The notes under the pieces are model-generated. The model was not told the origin of the DNA, made no database searches, and saw nothing but the letters and a program-made list of their open reading frames with translations. The translations under genes and the position numbers were made by a program. 29,212 bases of DNA from RGIG426 sp045600765 (GTDB taxonomy: Bacteria; Bacillota; Clostridia; Oscillospirales; Acutalibacteraceae): the NCBI GenBank assembly GCA_045600765.1, contig JAZRYM010000014.1, positions 1-29,212 of the forward strand, read 5' to 3'. This document shows, piece by piece, positions 22,053 through 29,212 of this stretch. The stretch's first letter is position 1; the number at the start of each line of letters is the position of its first letter.

Positions 22053-23648
22053 GTGGCTACTTTGGAACAAGAAATCCGCCGCCGTCGCACCTTTGCGATT
22101 ATCTCCCACCCCGACGCCGGCAAAACCACTTTGACCGAAAAATTCCTGCTGTACGGCGGGGCGATTGCCGCCGCCGGTATGGTCAAAGGCAAAAAGAATA
22201 TGAAACACGCCGTATCCGACTGGATGGAGATTGAAAAACAGCGCGGTATCTCGGTCACCTCGTCGGTGATGCAGTTTGAATACGACGGCTATTGTGTCAA
22301 CATCCTCGACACACCCGGTCACCAAGACTTCTCGGAAGATACCTACCGCACCTTAATGGCGGCGGACACCGCCGTGATGGTGATTGACGCGTCCAAGGGT
22401 GTCGAGCGGCAGACAAAAAAGCTGTTTCAGGTGTGCGTGATGCGCCACATCCCGATTTTCACCTTTATCAACAAGATGGACCGCGAATCCCGCGACCCGC
22501 TCGACCTGCTCGAAGAAATCGAAAACGTGCTCGGCATCGGCACCTATCCCGTCAACTGGCCCATCGGCTCGGGCAAGAATTTCCGCGGCGTGTACGACCG
22601 CTCCACCGAGCGCGTGGCGGTGTTTTCGGGTGTCAACGGCAAGCACGAGGCGCACGCTGACTACGCCGAACTGCACGATGCCGAAAGCGCCGGTAAACTG
22701 ATGTCGCCCGACCAGTACGAAAAACTGCTCGAAGATATGGAACTGCTCGACGGCGCGGGAAGCGAATTTTCGCAGGAAGCGGTCAATCGCGGCGAACTGT
22801 CGCCCGTGTTTTTCGGCTCGGCACTCACCAACTTCGGTGTCGAACCGTTCTTGCGCGATTTTCTGAAAATGACCGCTTCTCCCCTGCCGCGCGTGGCAGA
22901 CGGCGCGGAAATCGACCCGTTTGACCCCGCGTTTTCCGCCTTTGTCTTCAAAATCCAAGCCAATATGAACAAAGCCCACCGCGACCGCATCGCGTTTATG
23001 CGTATCTGCTCGGGCAAATTTGAAAAAGACAAAGAGGTTTTGCACGTCCAAAGCGGCAAGCGGATGCGCCTGTCGCAACCGCAAACGATGATGGCGCAAG
23101 ACCGCGAAAACATTGAGGAAGCCTACGCCGGCGACATCATCGGCGTGTTTGACCCCGGCATTTTCTCCATCGGCGATACCTTGTGCGCGCCGTCCAAAAA
23201 ATTCACCTTTGAGGGTATCCCCACCTTTGAGCCGGAACATTTCCGCCGCGTACGCCAAGTGGACACAATGAAGCGCAAACAGTTCGTCAAAGGCGTGACC
23301 CAAATCGCGCAAGAGGGCGCTATTCAAATTTTCACCGACCACGGCGGCGACTTTTCCGAAATCATCGTGGGTGTCGTCGGTGTGCTCCAATTCGACGTGC
23401 TGGAACAACGCCTCAAATCGGAATACGGCGTGGACGTGAAAATGGAGCCGCTCTCCTACCAGTTTGCCCGCTGGATTGAAAACGACGAGGAGGATTTCGA
23501 CCCGAAATCCCTCGACCTCACGTCCGACACCCGTTTGGCACAAGATACCCGCGGCAACCTGCTCTTGCTCTTTTCAAGCGAGTGGAACATCCGCTGGGCA
23601 GAGGAACACAACAAGACCCTCCGCCTGCAAAGTTTCAGCCGCACCTAA
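22053..23648 (+). CDS. prfC: Peptide chain release factor 3
   Basis: A translational GTPase that recycles RF1/RF2 from the ribosome. The 531-residue length is typical. G1 is ISHPDAGKTT (17-26), the switch region ISVTSSVMQFEY, G3 DTPGHQDF and G4 NKMD, followed by domain II and the RF3 C-terminal domain (EGAIQIFTDHGGDFSEIIVGVVGVLQFDVLEQRL). Translation begins at GTG 22053, with aacggagga upstream. The 87-base gap before it holds only a 6-bp hairpin (cggtgc/gcaccg) and no clear promoter. Confidence 0.97.
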   Translation: MATLEQEIRRRRTFAIISHPDAGKTTLTEKFLLYGGAIAAAGMVKGKKNMKHAVSDWMEIEKQRGISVTSSVMQFEYDGYCVNILDTPGHQDFSEDTYRTLMAADTAVMVIDASKGVERQTKKLFQVCVMRHIPIFTFINKMDRESRDPLDLLEEIENVLGIGTYPVNWPIGSGKNFRGVYDRSTERVAVFSGVNGKHEAHADYAELHDAESAGKLMSPDQYEKLLEDMELLDGAGSEFSQEAVNRGELSPVFFGSALTNFGVEPFLRDFLKMTASPLPRVADGAEIDPFDPAFSAFVFKIQANMNKAHRDRIAFMRICSGKFEKDKEVLHVQSGKRMRLSQPQTMMAQDRENIEEAYAGDIIGVFDPGIFSIGDTLCAPSKKFTFEGIPTFEPEHFRRVRQVDTMKRKQFVKGVTQIAQEGAIQIFTDHGGDFSEIIVGVVGVLQFDVLEQRLKSEYGVDVKMEPLSYQFARWIENDEEDFDPKSLDLTSDTRLAQDTRGNLLLLFSSEWNIRWAEEHNKTLRLQSFSRT

Positions 23649-23692
23649 CCCCGCTTTTCACACTTTTCAACTTTTGATTTGGAGGGACTGTT

Positions 23693-24523
23693 ATGCCCGA
23701 AAAAACGTCCGACTCGCGCCCGATTGGTGTCTTTGATTCCGGTCTCGGCGGACTCACCACCGTCCACCAACTGCTCCGCCGCCTGCCGCACGAACACATC
23801 GTCTATTTCGGCGACACCGGTCGCGTGCCCTACGGCACGCGGGGTGAGGAGGTTATTCGCCGTTACGCCGCGCAGGATTGCGCCTTTTTGATGCAACACA
23901 ACGTCAAAATCATCATCGCCGCCTGCGGCACGGTGAGTTCGGTCGCGCCGGGTGTGCTTCGTGACCTCCCGCTGCCGACCATCAGCGTCGTCACCCCCGC
24001 CGCCCGCGTAGCGGCATCGGTCACCAAAAACGGCATTATCGGCGTGCTCGGCACCGCGGCGACCGTCAAAAGCGGCTCCTACGCCAAAGCGATTAAAATC
24101 GCCAAGCCGGATGCCAAAATCCACGCGATTGCCTGCCCGATGTTCGTTCCTCTCGTAGAAAACGGGTGGAACACCCCAAAAGACGAGGTGGCGCGCCTCG
24201 CGGTGGAACGCTACCTGCAACCGCTGAAAGAAGCGGGCGCCGACACCGTCATCCTCGGTTGCACCCACTTTCCCTTGCTTGCACCCGTCATTCAAAGTTA
24301 CCTCGGCGACGAGGTGATTTTGGTCAACGCGGGCGAAGAAGCCGCGCGCGTATGCCAGGTGCAGTTAGCGGAGAGCGGTATGCTCAACCGCGAAAACACG
24401 GGCGACGGCGACCTCAACTTTTACGTCAGCGACCAGCCGAGCGGGTTTTCCACCCTGGCGGAACGCTTCCTCGGTGTCCCCGTGAAAAAGAACGTCCACG
24501 TCATCGACCCCGGAACGCTGTGA
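23693..24523 (+). CDS. murI: Glutamate racemase
   Basis: Interconverts L- and D-glutamate, the latter for peptidoglycan. The 276 residues include IGVFDSGLGGLT (11-22), YFGDTGRVPYG (38-48), the first catalytic Cys in AACGTVSS (Cys78) and the second in GCTHFPLL (Cys190). The common CNT of the first motif is CGT here, a variant also seen in other Clostridia. The ATG is preceded by ttggaggga. It is followed after 8 bases by the DUF1934 gene. Confidence 0.96.
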   Translation: MPEKTSDSRPIGVFDSGLGGLTTVHQLLRRLPHEHIVYFGDTGRVPYGTRGEEVIRRYAAQDCAFLMQHNVKIIIAACGTVSSVAPGVLRDLPLPTISVVTPAARVAASVTKNGIIGVLGTAATVKSGSYAKAIKIAKPDAKIHAIACPMFVPLVENGWNTPKDEVARLAVERYLQPLKEAGADTVILGCTHFPLLAPVIQSYLGDEVILVNAGEEAARVCQVQLAESGMLNRENTGDGDLNFYVSDQPSGFSTLAERFLGVPVKKNVHVIDPGTL

Positions 24524-24531
24524 GGTGTGAA

Positions 24532-24960
24532 ATGAACCATACAACCGAAACCAACGCCACCGCCGACTTGACCTTTTTGACCGAAATGGACGGCGAACGG
24601 GATACCCAAGCGTTCACCCTGCCCGCCGCCTTTTCCCCCGTGACCGGCGGTTTCGTCCTCTGCTACGACGAAGCACTCGATGACACGGTCACCCACGTCA
24701 CCGTCACCGCGGTCGGCGACCGAATGGAAATCGCCCGTCGCGGCGATTGCGCGGTCACCTTTTTGCTCACCCCGGGCACTCCGCGCCCGTGCACCTATGA
24801 AACGCCCTACGGCGCCATTCCGATGACCGTCAAAAACGCCAAAGTGGAAAACAACCTGACCGCCGACGGCGGCACCCTTCGTGCCGACTACACCCTCGAT
24901 TTGGGCGGCGGCAGTTCTCTGCATACTATGACCATGAAGATAAGGAAGGAAAACCAATGA
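24532..24960 (+). CDS. DUF1934 (YwiB-like) beta-barrel protein
   Basis: A 142-residue protein predicted to form a small calycin-like beta barrel; the ending TADGGTLRADYTLDLGGGSSLHTMTMKIRK is typical of DUF1934. The ATG at 24532 lies 8 bases after murI with the SD gaggtg, and its stop overlaps the argS ATG (ATGA). A DUF1934 gene directly before argS is a conserved arrangement in Bacillota (ywiB-argS in Bacillus). Function unknown. Confidence 0.87.
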   Translation: MNHTTETNATADLTFLTEMDGERDTQAFTLPAAFSPVTGGFVLCYDEALDDTVTHVTVTAVGDRMEIARRGDCAVTFLLTPGTPRPCTYETPYGAIPMTVKNAKVENNLTADGGTLRADYTLDLGGGSSLHTMTMKIRKENQ

Positions 24961-26702
24961 ACACGACTGTACAGTTAGCCGAACAACAAATCCGCCACGC
25001 GGTGGATGCCGCGTTCCACTCCGCTATTTCGGAGGGTGCGCTCCCCGAAGCGGCGATTCCCGACTACACGGTGGAAGTGCCGAACGACCGCAAAAACGGC
25101 GATTTCGCCGTCAACGCCGCCATGATGGGCGCGCGCACTTTCCGCCTCGCCCCGCGCAAAATCGCGGAAGAATTGCTCCCCCGCTTAAACCTTGACGACA
25201 CCTTTTTCCAAAACGTCGAAGTGGCTGGCGCCGGCTTTATCAACTTCTTCCTTTCGCCGTCGTTCTACGGCGCGGCGGTCGCGGAAGTGCTCGAAAAAGG
25301 CGCCGACTACGGCCGCTCGGACGCGGGTGCCGGCCGCAAAGTGATGGTGGAATACGTCTCCGCCAACCCGACCGGCCCGATGCACATGGGCAACGCCCGC
25401 GGCGGTGCGCTCGGTGACTGCCTCGCCTCGGTGATGGATGCCGCCGGCTACGACGTGGCGCGCGAATTTTACGTCAACGACGCGGGCAACCAGATTGAAA
25501 AATTCGGTTTGTCCCTCGACATTCGCTATCAGCAGGCGCTCCGCGGCGAAGATGCCGCCGAACTGCCGGAAGATGCCTACCACGGCGACGACATCAAAGA
25601 CCACGCCGCCGCCTTTGCCGCGGAATACGGCGACAAATACCTCTCCGCTTCCGAGGAGGAACGCCGCGCCGCGCTCGTGCAGTTTGCCCTGCCGAAAAAC
25701 CTCGAAAAAATGCACAAAGACCTCGAAAAATACCGCATTGTCTACGACCGTTGGTTCCTTGAATCCACCCTCCACGAGAGCGGCGAAATCAAGGAAATCG
25801 TCGATATTTTGACGAGCAAAGGTCTCACCTACGAAAAAGACGGCGCCGTGTGGTACAAAAACGCCGAGGTGCTGACAAAACAACTGCTCGCCGAGGGCAA
25901 ATCGCAGGAAGAAATCGACAAACTGGAACTCAAAGACGACGTGCTCATCCGCCAAAACGGCAACCCTACCTACTTCGCCGCCGATATCGCCTACCACCGC
26001 AACAAAGCCCTGCGCGGCTTCGATTTATGCATCGACGTGTGGGGTGCCGACCACCACGGCCATGTCGCGCGGATGAAAGGCGCGATGGATTCGGTCGGTG
26101 TGGGCGGCGAACACCTTGAAGTGTTGCTCGTCCAGCTCGTCCGCCTCATGCGGGACGGCGAGGTGGTGCGGATGTCCAAACGCTCCGGCAAAGCCATTCA
26201 ATTAGCCGACCTGCTCGACGAAGTGCCCGCCGATGCCGCCCGTTTCTTCTTCAATATGACCTCCGCCACCAATAGTATGGACTTCGACTTGGGACTCGCT
26301 ATCGAACAATCGGCGAAAAACCCCGTCTACTACGTACAGTACGCCCACGCGCGTATCTGCTCCATTTTCCGCAAACTCAAAGAAGAGGGCGTGTCGGTTG
26401 CCGCCGCCAAAACGGTGGATGACCTCGTGCACCTCGGCTCGGATGAGGAAAAAGAACTCATCCGCCATATCGCCGCGTTTACGGGCGAAATCGTCGCCGC
26501 CGCCGATACCCGCGACCCCGCGAAAATCACCCGCTATGCGATGGAGCTCGCCACGTTGTTCCACAAATTCTATAACAGCTGCCGCGTGATTTGCGAGGAC
26601 GAAGCGGTGATGGCGGCACGCCTCGCGCTGTGCGATGCCACCCGCATCACGCTGAAAAACGCGCTCACCCTCCTCAAAATCACCGTCCCTGACAGTATGT
26701 AA
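24957..26702 (+). CDS. argS: Arginyl-tRNA synthetase
   Basis: A class I synthetase charging tRNA-Arg. The 581 residues carry the N-terminal Add-1 domain, the HIGH-type motif in ANPTGPMHMGNARGG (HMGN 143-146), the KMSKS-type motif VRMSKRSGK (about 404-412) and the alpha-helical DALR anticodon domain ending LKNALTLLKITVPDSM. It is translationally coupled to the DUF1934 gene. The final 31 bases, encoding LKITVPDSM plus stop, are repeated 1,582 bases downstream after the following lipoprotein gene. Confidence 0.97.
   Translation: MNTTVQLAEQQIRHAVDAAFHSAISEGALPEAAIPDYTVEVPNDRKNGDFAVNAAMMGARTFRLAPRKIAEELLPRLNLDDTFFQNVEVAGAGFINFFLSPSFYGAAVAEVLEKGADYGRSDAGAGRKVMVEYVSANPTGPMHMGNARGGALGDCLASVMDAAGYDVAREFYVNDAGNQIEKFGLSLDIRYQQALRGEDAAELPEDAYHGDDIKDHAAAFAAEYGDKYLSASEEERRAALVQFALPKNLEKMHKDLEKYRIVYDRWFLESTLHESGEIKEIVDILTSKGLTYEKDGAVWYKNAEVLTKQLLAEGKSQEEIDKLELKDDVLIRQNGNPTYFAADIAYHRNKALRGFDLCIDVWGADHHGHVARMKGAMDSVGVGGEHLEVLLVQLVRLMRDGEVVRMSKRSGKAIQLADLLDEVPADAARFFFNMTSATNSMDFDLGLAIEQSAKNPVYYVQYAHARICSIFRKLKEEGVSVAAAKTVDDLVHLGSDEEKELIRHIAAFTGEIVAAADTRDPAKITRYAMELATLFHKFYNSCRVICEDEAVMAARLALCDATRITLKNALTLLKITVPDSM
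26672..26702 (+). repeat. 31-bp direct repeat, copy 1 (argS 3' end)
   Basis: This stretch forms the last codons and stop of argS. It matches 28254-28284 at 30 of 31 positions; the single difference is t at 26690 against g at 28272. The two copies flank the lipoprotein gene exactly. Confidence 0.95.
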
Positions 26703-26714
26703 GGATGTGATTCT

Positions 26715-28253
26715 ATGAAATTGCAAAAAGCTTTCCGCGTTCTGTGCTCTGTCGCTCTTATACTGTGTCTTACCACCGGTTGCGCGGACACAAAAGCCGT
26801 CGACTGCGCACAGGTTACGGTCACGCTGACCGAATCACAGGCGCAGTATGAAGCGAATGCGAAAGCGATTGTCAACGAATACGTGGCGCTTCGCCTGTCG
26901 CTGATGCAGTTGGGCGATGCCGAAAAGTGGGACTCGAAAACGGCTGTCTCCGCCGCCGTAGGCGAACTGCAAACGCGGCTTTCCGCCTTGGATACCGCGA
27001 TAACCGCACTTGACCGCGCAAGCGACACCGTGGCCGCCACCTCGGCATCCGCCGAGAAACAAGCCATTTTGAAAAAAGGCGCCAATCCGCTGACCCTTAC
27101 CGCAAGCGCCGCCGAAAGCACCCGACGCGCGATTGACTGGGCAGAGGAAATCACCAACGCCTACGACAGTTACCCCACCGGCAAACAGTTGAAAGGTCTC
27201 GCCGCCTATCTTGGCACCGATTGCAAAACCGCGCTGAAAAAATTGGAAGTCGCCCAAGGAATTATGGCGAACGAATACGAAAACGAGGCGCAGATGTGGG
27301 ACGATTTGAAAGATGTCGCCACCGGCATCCAAGCCACCTGCAAGGTCGAGCTCTTTTTGGGCGGACTTGCCACAGGCAACCCCGAAACGCTGACCGAAGC
27401 GGGACTTCTGCTGATTAACGGCGTGGACACCCTGCTCGCCGTCGGCACAGGCGGCGCGGAAATCGTGTTGGGAGAGGATGCCCGCTTCACCGCCTATATG
27501 AACACGTTAAAGGATGCGTTCGCCCCTATTTCGAGCGTAACGGGACTACTCACTTTCAACAGCGCTGACACCTCCGCTGCGGACCGTATCACCTATATCG
27601 GCGACTCGCTGAACGACCTGATTTTCGACGGCAAACTGTTCGGCGGTGCCATTACCGTCAGCGAGATTTCCTCGGTTTTAAGCGGAAAAACCTACGATTC
27701 CGTCGAGGAAATGGAGCAGGACGGCTTTGAGGTGCCGGCGGAAACCGCCACCTTCGCCCTCGCGCCGGAAACGGTGCAGGACGTGACCGCCCCGGTGTTG
27801 GCGCGCGAAGATGTTGCCTCGGATATTGCCGCGGCGGAAACGGCGCTCGCCGCTCTTGAAAGAACGGCGGAAACGACCGTCAACACCACCACGCCGCAAA
27901 CCACCCAAAAGCCCACGCAAAAAAATGCGACAAGTATCGACAATTTGTGCGGAGAATACCGGTTTACGGAGCTCCGCCTCATCCAAGGCGGTACATCCTC
28001 TAAAGATGTTGGCACGGGAACCGTCTCGTGGAACGGGAGCAAGCTGAGTCTTTTAAGCCATATGAACGGCGAGGATGACGAAGACGAACCCGCACTTTTC
28101 GATTTTGACCCTGCCACCCTGACCGGTAAGGGCTCAAACCAAAATATGTCTATGACCATCCAATTCGACGGACAGGGTCATTTTCTCTACTCGGTCGTCA
28201 ACGACAAAGACGGGCTGACCTATATCGAAATCGATGCCACCAAAATCGATTGA
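26715..28253 (+). CDS. Large lipoprotein of unknown function, inserted behind argS
   Basis: The 512-residue protein has a type II signal peptide with lipobox LTTGC (Cys23). A long, mostly helical region follows (about 30-390, rich in Ala/Glu/Thr, with a hydrophobic stretch TEAGLLLINGVDTLLAVGTGGAEIV), then a Thr/Gln/Lys/Pro linker (about 393-410) and a C-terminal domain of about 100 residues (LCGEYRFTELRLIQGG...GTGTVSWNGSKLSLL), probably a small beta barrel. I do not recognise the family. The ATG follows AAGGATGTG and is 12 bases after the argS stop. The gene lies precisely between two copies of a 31-bp repeat, one of them the argS 3' end, which suggests insertion as a unit. Confidence 0.8.
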   Translation: MKLQKAFRVLCSVALILCLTTGCADTKAVDCAQVTVTLTESQAQYEANAKAIVNEYVALRLSLMQLGDAEKWDSKTAVSAAVGELQTRLSALDTAITALDRASDTVAATSASAEKQAILKKGANPLTLTASAAESTRRAIDWAEEITNAYDSYPTGKQLKGLAAYLGTDCKTALKKLEVAQGIMANEYENEAQMWDDLKDVATGIQATCKVELFLGGLATGNPETLTEAGLLLINGVDTLLAVGTGGAEIVLGEDARFTAYMNTLKDAFAPISSVTGLLTFNSADTSAADRITYIGDSLNDLIFDGKLFGGAITVSEISSVLSGKTYDSVEEMEQDGFEVPAETATFALAPETVQDVTAPVLAREDVASDIAAAETALAALERTAETTVNTTTPQTTQKPTQKNATSIDNLCGEYRFTELRLIQGGTSSKDVGTGTVSWNGSKLSLLSHMNGEDDEDEPALFDFDPATLTGKGSNQNMSMTIQFDGQGHFLYSVVNDKDGLTYIEIDATKID

Positions 28254-28284
28254 CCTCAAAATCACCGTCCCGGACAGTATGTAA
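28254..28284 (+). repeat. 31-bp direct repeat, copy 2
   Basis: It begins at the base after the lipoprotein stop codon (TGA 28251-28253) and repeats the argS 3' end. It leads straight into the terminator at 28295, which was presumably the original argS terminator before the insertion. Confidence 0.95.
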
Positions 28285-28294
28285 TGTTTACACG

Positions 28295-28326
28295 AAAAAA
28301 GGCACCCGATATCGGGTGCCTTTTTT
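28295..28326. terminator. Bidirectional terminator
   Basis: A perfect 16-bp inverted repeat (aaaaaaggcacccgat / atcgggtgcctttttt) has no spacer bases, so the real loop is formed by the inner bases. The A6 and T6 flanks make it effective both for the argS/lipoprotein operon and for the convergent peptidase gene. Confidence 0.95.
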
Positions 28327-28335
28327 GTTGTTTTC

Positions 28336-29118
28336 TTATTCTCCCGTTTTCGTCGCTTCTACCGTTTTCACCGGCGCGTCGATGACAACGCCCGGGTCAA
28401 GAATGCGGCTGCCCGCCGCCATTTCGAGGTGTAAGTGCGCGCCGAGGTCTTTTTCGCACGGAATTTCCGACAGCACGCCAATCGGCTCGCCGACCTTGAC
28501 CGTCGCGCCGACCGCCAGGGTGGAATTCACCCCGCGATAGGTGGAAATCGTGCCGTCGTGGTGGTCAATCGCCACGCACCCGCCCCACAACTCGTTTTCA
28601 TACACGTCCGTAACGGTACCGTTCGCCACCGCTTTCACCGTGTCACCCGTTTTACCCGCGTAATCGACGGCGTAGTGCACCCGCCACGTACCGAGCGTTT
28701 CCCAGTACACCGGCGTTTTGGAATATTCCCGCACCACCGTGTTGTTGAGCGGCAAAATATAGGTGTCGGCGGCTTTCGCCGTTGTGGTTGTCGTTTCGGT
28801 CGGCTTGTTCGCCGTCAAGCGAATGGTCGTGCGCACGTCCGGCACGGTCACGACGTTGTGTCCCGCCGCCACGGCGCGTGTCGTCGTGGTAACGACGGTG
28901 GTCGCCGCCGACCCCTCGTCTTTCGTCGAAAGGCTGTCGTTCACCGTCCAAACCGCAACCCCGCCGACCGTCGCCACACACAGCGCAAGCACAAGATAAA
29001 ACCCGCCGCCCGCAAAAAACCGTTTGGCGCGACCGCCCTTGTTCGGCTCCTCAATTTCCTCAAAATCCAACCCGTTGAGACCGCTGTCCCAAAAATCGTT
29101 ATTGTCCAAATTTGACAT
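28336..29118 (-). CDS. spoIIQ: SpoIIQ-like M23 (LytM) peptidase
   Basis: The ATG at 29118 follows the SD cggagga; the frame extends 30 codons upstream, but that part contains the promoter. The 260-residue product has a short cytoplasmic N-terminus, one membrane span (about 33-55, FYLVLALCVATVGGVAVWTV), a Thr-rich linker and an M23 domain. The domain has HYAVD (H-x3-D) and HLHLE (H-x-H), so all zinc ligands are present, as in clostridial SpoIIQ and unlike B. subtilis SpoIIQ. SpoIIQ is made in the forespore and pairs with SpoIIIAH to hold the engulfing membranes together. The sigma-F/G-like promoter upstream supports this; another M23 wall hydrolase remains possible. Confidence 0.75.
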   Translation of the reverse strand: MSNLDNNDFWDSGLNGLDFEEIEEPNKGGRAKRFFAGGGFYLVLALCVATVGGVAVWTVNDSLSTKDEGSAATTVVTTTTRAVAAGHNVVTVPDVRTTIRLTANKPTETTTTTAKAADTYILPLNNTVVREYSKTPVYWETLGTWRVHYAVDYAGKTGDTVKAVANGTVTDVYENELWGGCVAIDHHDGTISTYRGVNSTLAVGATVKVGEPIGVLSEIPCEKDLGAHLHLEMAAGSRILDPGVVIDAPVKTVEATKTGE

Positions 29119-29141
29119 CACACATTCCTCCGTTTCGCCCA

Positions 29142-29171
29142 TAGTGTGGGCAACAAAGGAGAAATTTATAC
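29142..29171 (-). promoter_or_regulatory. Sigma-F/sigma-G-like promoter of the SpoIIQ-like gene
   Basis: On the minus strand GTATA (29171-29167), a 15-base spacer and GCCCACACTA (29151-29142) match the forespore consensus GYATA-N15/16-GGNNANANTR at every fixed position except one. The start would fall near 29135, just before the SD. No good sigma-A promoter is seen in the visible upstream DNA. Confidence 0.6.
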
Positions 29172-29212
29172 AAACTTTTTGAAGTTTTCGCGCAAATTTT
29201 CGACCCATGCGC

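Noticed and set aside
22353..23543. 396-codon minus-strand open frame opposite prfC
   Set aside because: prfC is intact with all GTPase motifs over the same region; the antisense frame shows no domain or ribosome binding site.
23929..23934. Loss of the usual CNT motif in glutamate racemase as a sign of inactivity
   Set aside because: Both catalytic cysteines are present, and CGT in place of CNT is a familiar variant in clostridial racemases.
1..29212. tRNA, rRNA, insertion sequence, prophage or CRISPR content
   Set aside because: No cloverleaf or rRNA-like stretch, transposase, integrase or regularly spaced repeat was recognised on either strand; the only repeat with a mobile-element flavour is the 31-bp pair flanking the lipoprotein gene.

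Overview
The window reads as a chromosomal segment of a moderately GC-rich, spore-forming member of the Clostridia (Bacillota), most likely in or near the Oscillospirales/Ruminococcaceae. This rests on the clostridial gene set (CD1247-type zinc-ribbon protein, PRK06851 ATPase, DUF3810 protein, short eukaryote/archaeal-type ProRS, SpoIIQ-like peptidase), Bacillus-type SOS boxes, strong sigma-A promoters and purine-rich ribosome binding sites. No tRNA, rRNA, CRISPR array or transposase was found.

Layout. (1) Positions 1-720: the 3' end of a cysteine-rich CD1247-family gene, then an apparent type I toxin-antitoxin locus. The toxin mRNA (minus strand, 40-aa single-span membrane peptide) and a short antisense RNA (plus strand) converge, and each has its own near-consensus promoter. 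(2) Positions 735-5460: a minus-strand group of RNA methyltransferase, dprA, topA and dut, ending at a strong terminator. (3) Positions 5626-6933: infC-rpmI-rplT with its own promoter, an attenuator-type leader and an apparent AUC start codon for infC. (4) Positions 6930-15429: a long minus-strand operon running proS, two cyclophilins (one cytosolic, one lipoprotein), an alpha/beta hydrolase, membrane-anchored murF, ddl, a LamG-type surface protein and a second surface protein. (5) Positions 15516-17139, plus strand: a PRK06851-type ATPase and a small membrane protein behind a promoter covered by two tandem LexA boxes. (6) Positions 17228-18376, minus strand: a DUF3810 membrane metallopeptidase-like protein. 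(7) Positions 18490-28326, plus strand: prmA, rsmI, a small membrane protein, a lipoprotein, prfC, murI, a DUF1934 protein, argS and a large lipoprotein. That last lipoprotein gene is flanked by a 31-bp near-perfect duplication of the argS 3' end. (8) Positions 28336-29171, minus strand: a SpoIIQ-like M23 peptidase with a sigma-F/G-like promoter.

Functionally the window is mostly translation (infC, rpmI, rplT, proS, argS, prmA, rsmI, prfC, an RNA methyltransferase) and cell-wall precursor synthesis (murI, ddl, murF), with DNA metabolism (dut, topA, dprA) and surface proteins of unknown role. The points most worth a second look are the convergent toxin/antisense locus, the SOS-controlled small membrane protein, and the lipoprotein gene inserted behind argS between direct repeats.
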